8,351 nucleotides of DNA from Saprospiraceae bacterium (GTDB lineage: Bacteria > Bacteroidota > Bacteroidia > Chitinophagales > Saprospiraceae). Both the position numbers and the translations under genes were made by a program. Location: the NCBI GenBank assembly GCA_004297645.1, contig SCUG01000274.1:1-8351 (forward strand), written 5' to 3'. Below the pieces are notes generated by a model. That model saw only the letters and a program-made list of their open reading frames with translations. It was not told where the DNA came from and searched no databases. Below are positions 4,378 through 8,351 of this stretch, in pieces (position 1 is the stretch's first letter; every line of letters starts with the position of its first letter).

Positions 4378-7173
4378 GTGAACCCAGAGCGTTATGCCGT
4401 CAAAAAGCTGTTCTTCTGCCAGCGGGAAGCCATCGAGACCGCCATCTGGCTCAACGAAATAGCCGGAAAATCAAACCCTGGCCAAAACATTCTCCGCAAG
4501 ATCCGTGAATGGCAAACTTCCGCCGGCCCAAACCCCGAACAGCAATTGCCCCGTATTGCTTTCAAAATGGCAACCGGCACAGGAAAGACCGTGGTCATGG
4601 GCGCTCTTATCCTCTACCATTTTTTCAACCGGGAGGAGTACCGGAACGATACCCGCTTTGCCGACAACTTCCTCCTCGTTGCGCCGGGCATCACTATTCG
4701 TGACCGGTTGAAAGTGTTGGAGCCGGACACGGGCCTGAAAAGTTTCCAGGATGCGGAAGACTACTACCACCTGAGGGGCTTGGTTCCGCTGCATTATGAA
4801 GAGACGCTGAAGAAGCTCAAGTCAAAAATCGTAATTACCAACTACCACACCTTTGAGCCTCGTACTTTGAAGGGCAATAAGCAAAGCCCTTTTGATGGGA
4901 AGCTCGACAGGGAAGGCAACAAGCAAGAAGCTAAGGAGGATTTTGCCTCCGTGGTGAAAAGAGTCCTTGGCAAATTCAAATCCGGCAGCCGTTTGCTCAT
5001 TCTCAATGACGAAGCCCACCATTGTTACCTGCCCCAAGCCAAAGGGAAAGACATCGAAGGAGAGAACACCAAAGAAGAAAATGCCCGCGCCGCCGTCTGG
5101 TTTACCGGCATTTCAGAGATAGCCAAAAGATTTAAGGTCAGCGCCGTCTATGACCTCAGCGCCACACCCTTTTATCTCAGCGGTTCGGGATACATACCTT
5201 ACAGTCTGTTTGGCTGGGTCGTCACAGATTTTGGCCTCATTGAGGCCATCGAAGCTGGCCTGGTGAAAATCCCTTTTCTGCCTGAAAGCGATAGTACGCA
5301 AGCACTCGAAATGCCCGTGTTGCGTAACCTTTACGACCACGTAAAAGACAGGCTGCCAAAGAAAGGCCAACGGGGCGCCAAAAAAGCTGCCAAAGAAGAA
5401 GGTGAAACATTGGGCGAAAAACCACCGAACCTCCCGCCCATCCTGAAAGCTGCGCCCGACCAATTTTATAACCACTATAAAAGGGAATTTGAAAAACGGG
5501 AAGACCTCCTGGCCACGCCGCCTGTGTTCATTGCAGTTTGCAACAATACTTCTGTATCAAAAGAGGTGTACAAATTCATTGCAGGCTATGAAATAGAAAA
5601 CGCCGAAGGCGAGAAGGATGTCGTGACGGGCCAATACGAACTGTTCTCCAATTACGACTTTGCTACCAAAACCCTTCTGCGCAAATCGCCCACCCTGCTC
5701 ATTGACAGCGATGCCTTGGAAAACAGCGACCAGGCTGGCGGCGAATTCAAAAAAATATTTGCCTCGGAAGTGGAAGCTTTCAAACGGGAATACGCCAAAA
5801 ACTTCGGCGCAGGCTCTGCTGAAAATATAACGGACGCCCAAATCCTGCGGGAAGTGGTGAACACCGTCGGCAAGCCGGGCAAATTAGGCAGCCATATCCG
5901 GTGCGTGGTCTCCGTGTCCATGCTCACCGAAGGCTGGGATGCCAACACCGTCACCCATATCATGGGCCTGCGGGCTTTTGGTTCGCAACTTTTGTGCGAG
6001 CAGGTGGCTGGCCGTGCCCTTCGCCGCAAGCAGTACCTCCTCCAAAACTACCACCGGGAAACCGGGGAATTCCTGACCCCGGAAAAGGCCAAGCGCTACA
6101 AGCCGGAAAATATCATCCAGAAGTTTCCACCCGAATATGCCCACATCATCGGCGTACCCTTCAAGATGTTCAAAGGTGGAACTACTGTGACCCCGCCACC
6201 CGTTGACCATACCATCATCAAGGCCATTCCCGAACGGCAGGAGGATTATGAAATCACTTTCCCCAACCTCATCGGCTACCGGGAGGAAGTGTTGGAAGAT
6301 GGCGATATGCAGTTCGATTTTTCGGACATCGAGAACTTCGAAATTGACGGCTCCAACTTACCGGTATTCACCAACCTCGCCACAGCATTTTCAAACGAGG
6401 AGCACCGCATCGAAATCGAAACGGTGCTCGAACGGCGTGACCAGTCCATCATCTACTGGATAACGCAGGAACTCCTGAAATACAAGTTTTCCGACGACGA
6501 CGGCAATCCCTATTTCCAGAAATTCAACCAGCTCAAAGAAATCGTCCGCTACTGGTACGAACACAAAATCAAGTTGGTGGGGATGCGGGGCGACGAACAC
6601 AAACGCCTTGTCTCCTTCTATGACCCCAGGAAAATCTGCGACCATATCGCCCGTGGCATCAACCCGCACCGGAACACCTCAACGTTTATCCGCCCATTGT
6701 TCAACCACTACAACCGCTTTGGCAGTACCAAGTACGTGCATGGCATCACCACCAGGCCCGTTTACGCCACCACCAAAAGCCACGTGGACTACGTGGTGGC
6801 CGATACCGAAAGTTGGGAACAGAAAGCCGCCAAAGCTTTGGAGGAAATAGACCAGGTGGTGAGCTACGTAAAGAATGCCTACCTCGGCTTCGCCATCCCC
6901 TACGTGCAGGAGGGCGAAGACAAGAACTACTTTACCGATTTCATCGCCCGCTGCAAAACGCCTTCCGGCAGGATGATAAACCTGATGGTAGAAATCACGG
7001 GCATGAACCGGGACAAGCATGAAAAGAAATGGTTCGTGGAAAACCGCTGGCTGCCCGCCGTGAATGCGGTGCGGGAGAAGTACGGGTTCGACGAGTGGGC
7101 GTTTTTGGAGGTGGCGATGGATATTCGGGATGTGAAGAATCAGGTGTTGGATAAAATTGAATCCATCAAGTGA
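4378..7173 (+). CDS. Type III restriction-type helicase-nuclease, main body
   Basis: This 931-residue superfamily 2 helicase joined to a nuclease domain belongs to the group annotated as type III restriction Res subunit or BPTD_3080 family endonuclease. Visible in order are a Q-motif-like LFFCQREAIETAIWL (11-25), Walker A MATGTGKT (64-71), DEAHH (211-215), SATPF (261-265), a Lys-rich insert (about 320-350), MLTEGWDAN (515-523) and the arginine-finger motif QVAGRALRR (542-550). Near the C-terminus, YFTDFIAR (Asp854) and LMVEITGMN (Glu872-Ile-Thr874) have the PD-(D/E)XK layout, but with Thr in place of the usual Lys. It would translocate on and cut DNA. The GTG at 4378 is only the first possible restart after the TAG. 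The next Met (residue 64) lies in Walker A, so a later start would destroy the enzyme. No methyltransferase gene is visible nearby. Confidence 0.9.
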   Translation: MNPERYAVKKLFFCQREAIETAIWLNEIAGKSNPGQNILRKIREWQTSAGPNPEQQLPRIAFKMATGTGKTVVMGALILYHFFNREEYRNDTRFADNFLLVAPGITIRDRLKVLEPDTGLKSFQDAEDYYHLRGLVPLHYEETLKKLKSKIVITNYHTFEPRTLKGNKQSPFDGKLDREGNKQEAKEDFASVVKRVLGKFKSGSRLLILNDEAHHCYLPQAKGKDIEGENTKEENARAAVWFTGISEIAKRFKVSAVYDLSATPFYLSGSGYIPYSLFGWVVTDFGLIEAIEAGLVKIPFLPESDSTQALEMPVLRNLYDHVKDRLPKKGQRGAKKAAKEEGETLGEKPPNLPPILKAAPDQFYNHYKREFEKREDLLATPPVFIAVCNNTSVSKEVYKFIAGYEIENAEGEKDVVTGQYELFSNYDFATKTLLRKSPTLLIDSDALENSDQAGGEFKKIFASEVEAFKREYAKNFGAGSAENITDAQILREVVNTVGKPGKLGSHIRCVVSVSMLTEGWDANTVTHIMGLRAFGSQLLCEQVAGRALRRKQYLLQNYHRETGEFLTPEKAKRYKPENIIQKFPPEYAHIIGVPFKMFKGGTTVTPPPVDHTIIKAIPERQEDYEITFPNLIGYREEVLEDGDMQFDFSDIENFEIDGSNLPVFTNLATAFSNEEHRIEIETVLERRDQSIIYWITQELLKYKFSDDDGNPYFQKFNQLKEIVRYWYEHKIKLVGMRGDEHKRLVSFYDPRKICDHIARGINPHRNTSTFIRPLFNHYNRFGSTKYVHGITTRPVYATTKSHVDYVVADTESWEQKAAKALEEIDQVVSYVKNAYLGFAIPYVQEGEDKNYFTDFIARCKTPSGRMINLMVEITGMNRDKHEKKWFVENRWLPAVNAVREKYGFDEWAFLEVAMDIRDVKNQVLDKIESIK

Positions 7174-7186
7174 AAACCAACATTTT

Positions 7187-7239
7187 TGTTCGACATTTGC
7201 AAACGTTCACCTTTTGTGAACAATAAAAAATACCGAACA
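7187..7239. promoter_or_regulatory. Nested palindrome upstream of abiEi-like gene, candidate operator
   Basis: Two inverted repeats share the centre 7213. The inner arms are GTTCAC (7205-7210) and GTGAAC (7216-7221); the outer arms are TGTTCG (7187-7192) and CGAACA (7234-7239). ATTT (7195-7198) and AAAT (7228-7231) also pair about the same centre. The GTTC half-sites thus stand 17 bp apart on each side. The element fills most of the 65-bp gap after the helicase gene and ends on the A of the ATG at 7239. AbiEi proteins studied elsewhere repress their own operon by binding inverted repeats, which makes this the likely binding site. I see no good TAnnTTTG box here. Confidence 0.55.
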
Positions 7240-8246
7240 TGAAAGAAACTGAAATCCTGCAAACCGCTACGGAAAACTTAGAAAAGCTGACCAAGACTGA
7301 CATCGTGGTTGACAGTAGAGATTTTTCAAACGGGCAACATTGGGACGGAACAATAGAAATCAAAGCGGGGGCTGCAACAGGCAACTTCAAAGTTGAAGTA
7401 AAAGGCAACGTCCTGCCAGCTTACATCGCCCACTGGATGGACAAATTGAAAGAAGAAGACACCCTCCTGGTGGCCAAATACATTTCCAATCCGGCGAAAG
7501 CGCTATTGGAGCAGCAGGGCATCAACTATTTGGACACGGCTGGCAACTGCTTTATCCGCAATGACAAAGGCCTGTTTTGGCACGTGAAAGGGCAAACTGC
7601 CACAGCAGAGAACGGCGGGACCAAGCACCGGGCTTTCAACAAGAACGGCATCAAGTTGATTTATGCCCTTTTGCTCAACGAAAGATTGCTGAACCAACCG
7701 TACCGGGTCATAGCGGAAGCGGCGAATATCGCTGCCAGTACCGTCGGCGATATTTTGAACGACTTGCAGACGGGGAAGCTTTTGGTGCAATTGAACCAGC
7801 AGCAAATGAATTTAGTGAACAAGCCCGAACTCCTTAGCCAATGGGTCACGGCTTTCAACCAGAAGCTGCGGCCCAAACTGAGCCGGGGCAAGTACCGACT
7901 GACTTTTGAAAACTGGAAGCAACTCGACCTTGGCAGCTTTGCCTTCTGGGGCGGTGAACCTGCGGCAGATTTGCTCACGCACTACCTCAGCCCCGGTACT
8001 TGGACGCTGTACACCGGCCTCGACCGCAAGGCGCTGCTCAAGGATTTTCAGTTGATACCCGATGCCAAAGGCAATCTGGAAGTTTGCAGCTTGTTCTGGA
8101 AGATAGAAAACACGGGCTATGTGGTGCCCGATAAAAAAACCGTACACCCTTTGCTGGTCTATGCAGAACTGATTGGCTCCGGCAACGACCGGAATTTTGA
8201 AACAGCACGGAAAATCTATGCGCAGTACCTCAAAGCTCGACTTTAG
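7239..8246 (+). CDS. AbiEi-like antitoxin / transcription regulator (type IV TA)
   Basis: This 335-residue protein matches the AbiEi_2-type family (COG4861-like). These are winged-helix regulators acting as antitoxins to AbiEii nucleotidyltransferases in abortive-infection modules. Residues 1-115 form an N-terminal domain with FKVEVKGN (50-57), LLVAKYISNPAKALLEQQGINYLDTAGN (76-103) and CFI, resembling a PD-(D/E)XK-type fold. The winged helix is about 134-185 (LIYALLLNERLLNQPYRVIAEAAN, then ASTVGDILNDL). The C-terminal domain carries LRPKLSRGKYR (210-220), FWGGEPAADLLTHYL (236-250) and LYTGLDRKALLKDFQLIP. It starts 65 bp after the helicase stop in the same direction, so the two may share transcripts. 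The stop is TAG. Its toxin partner is expected immediately downstream, where the window ends. Confidence 0.85.
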   Translation: MKETEILQTATENLEKLTKTDIVVDSRDFSNGQHWDGTIEIKAGAATGNFKVEVKGNVLPAYIAHWMDKLKEEDTLLVAKYISNPAKALLEQQGINYLDTAGNCFIRNDKGLFWHVKGQTATAENGGTKHRAFNKNGIKLIYALLLNERLLNQPYRVIAEAANIAASTVGDILNDLQTGKLLVQLNQQQMNLVNKPELLSQWVTAFNQKLRPKLSRGKYRLTFENWKQLDLGSFAFWGGEPAADLLTHYLSPGTWTLYTGLDRKALLKDFQLIPDAKGNLEVCSLFWKIENTGYVVPDKKTVHPLLVYAELIGSGNDRNFETARKIYAQYLKARL

Positions 8247-8302
8247 CCATTTGAGCAACCCCGGTTATCAACAAACAAAAGTGCCGGGTTAGCGAGGGTT
8301 TT

Positions 8303-8343
8303 AGTTTTTGGATGTCGGTAGAAAATACCGACATTCAAAAACT
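8303..8343 (+). promoter_or_regulatory. 18-bp hairpin enclosing the next start codon
   Basis: 8303-8320 and 8326-8343 are reverse complements at 17 of 18 positions, and the odd pair is G-T, which still pairs as G-U in RNA. The loop is GAAAA. The arm contains ATG 8312-8314, the start of the ORF running off the window. Flanks read T-run, stem, A-run, the opposite of a Rho-independent terminator, so a translation-blocking hairpin or a DNA operator fits better. It could also be a mobile palindromic repeat. Confidence 0.6.
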
Positions 8344-8351
8344 GGCAGTCA
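8312..8351 (+). CDS. Start of a downstream ORF, possible AbiEii-type toxin (partial)
   Basis: An ATG at 8312 opens a frame, MSVENTDIQKLAV, that stays open to the window edge (13 codons). The same frame is stopped by TGA at 8252-8254 and has no other ATG between, so 8312 is the natural start. It begins 65 nt after the antitoxin stop, in the same direction. The position suggests the nucleotidyltransferase toxin partner of the AbiEi-like protein, but 13 residues cannot show a family, so the function rests on context alone. Confidence 0.45.
   Translation, partial: MSVENTDIQKLAV

Larger units (their letters stand above)
4075..7173 (+). pseudogene. Helicase-nuclease gene interrupted by one TAG codon
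   Basis: The ORFs at 4075-4374 and 4378-7173 are in the same frame and separated only by TAG (4372-4374) and one TTC codon. Read through, they give one 1032-codon gene with the domain order of type III restriction-type helicase-nucleases (BPTD_3080-like). The junction reads ELLLL, stop, FVNPERYAVKKLFFCQREA. Relatives, as I recall them, read ELLxxWFxNPER, so the stop replaces a Trp, and a single G-to-A change (TGG to TAG) explains it. TAG ends three other genes in this window, so general reassignment of TAG is unlikely. It may be a fresh nonsense mutation, a sequencing error, suppressed readthrough, or two proteins made separately through GTG at 4378. Confidence 0.7.

Noticed and set aside
5901..6206. 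Out-of-frame 101-codon ORF inside the helicase gene
   Set aside because: The helicase frame here carries motifs V and VI and is plainly the coding one.
8303..8343. Rho-independent terminator after the abiEi-like gene
   Set aside because: The stem is flanked by T-run on the left and A-run on the right, both within the stem, with no T-run following; it also encloses a start codon.

Overview
The window looks like a chromosomal accessory region of a Bacteroidota bacterium. The start codons lack Shine-Dalgarno sequences and follow A-rich leaders. Promoter-like TAnnTTTG boxes, the Bacteroidota -7 element, lie upstream of two genes. The proteins read like Saprospiria/Cytophagia-type homologues, but the exact lineage is inferred from general resemblance only.

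Layout. The left part (1-1546) is transcribed leftwards. It holds a type II toxin-antitoxin pair (RelE/ParE-like toxin at 176-475, Unstab_antitox-type antitoxin at 450-704), a repeat-rich spacer (705-1002) and a small PD-(D/E)XK-like protein (1003-1452). Two imperfect direct repeats flank the toxin-antitoxin pair. A 14-bp inverted repeat (1481-1526) separates this part from a GC-rich oligopeptide transporter (OPT family) gene, also leftward (1547-3592). A 482-bp divergent spacer (3593-4074) carries a candidate promoter for each direction.

The right part is transcribed rightwards and looks defence-related. A large type III restriction-type helicase-nuclease (resembling the BPTD_3080 family) runs from 4075 to 7173 but is cut by one in-frame TAG at codon 100. 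That codon stands where relatives, as I recall them, have a conserved Trp. It is followed by an AbiEi-like antitoxin/transcription regulator (7239-8246) and by the first 13 codons of another ORF (8312 to the window end) that sits where the AbiEii nucleotidyltransferase toxin would be expected.

How the genes work together. The helicase-nuclease and the AbiE-like pair are co-oriented and close (65 bp), so they probably form one defence cassette. No methyltransferase gene is visible. The 65-bp gap holds a nested palindrome centred on 7213, a good candidate for the AbiEi operator. An 18-bp hairpin (8303-8343) buries the start codon of the last ORF. The most notable points are the single-stop interruption of the helicase and these two palindromes, which suggest layered control of the AbiE-like module.
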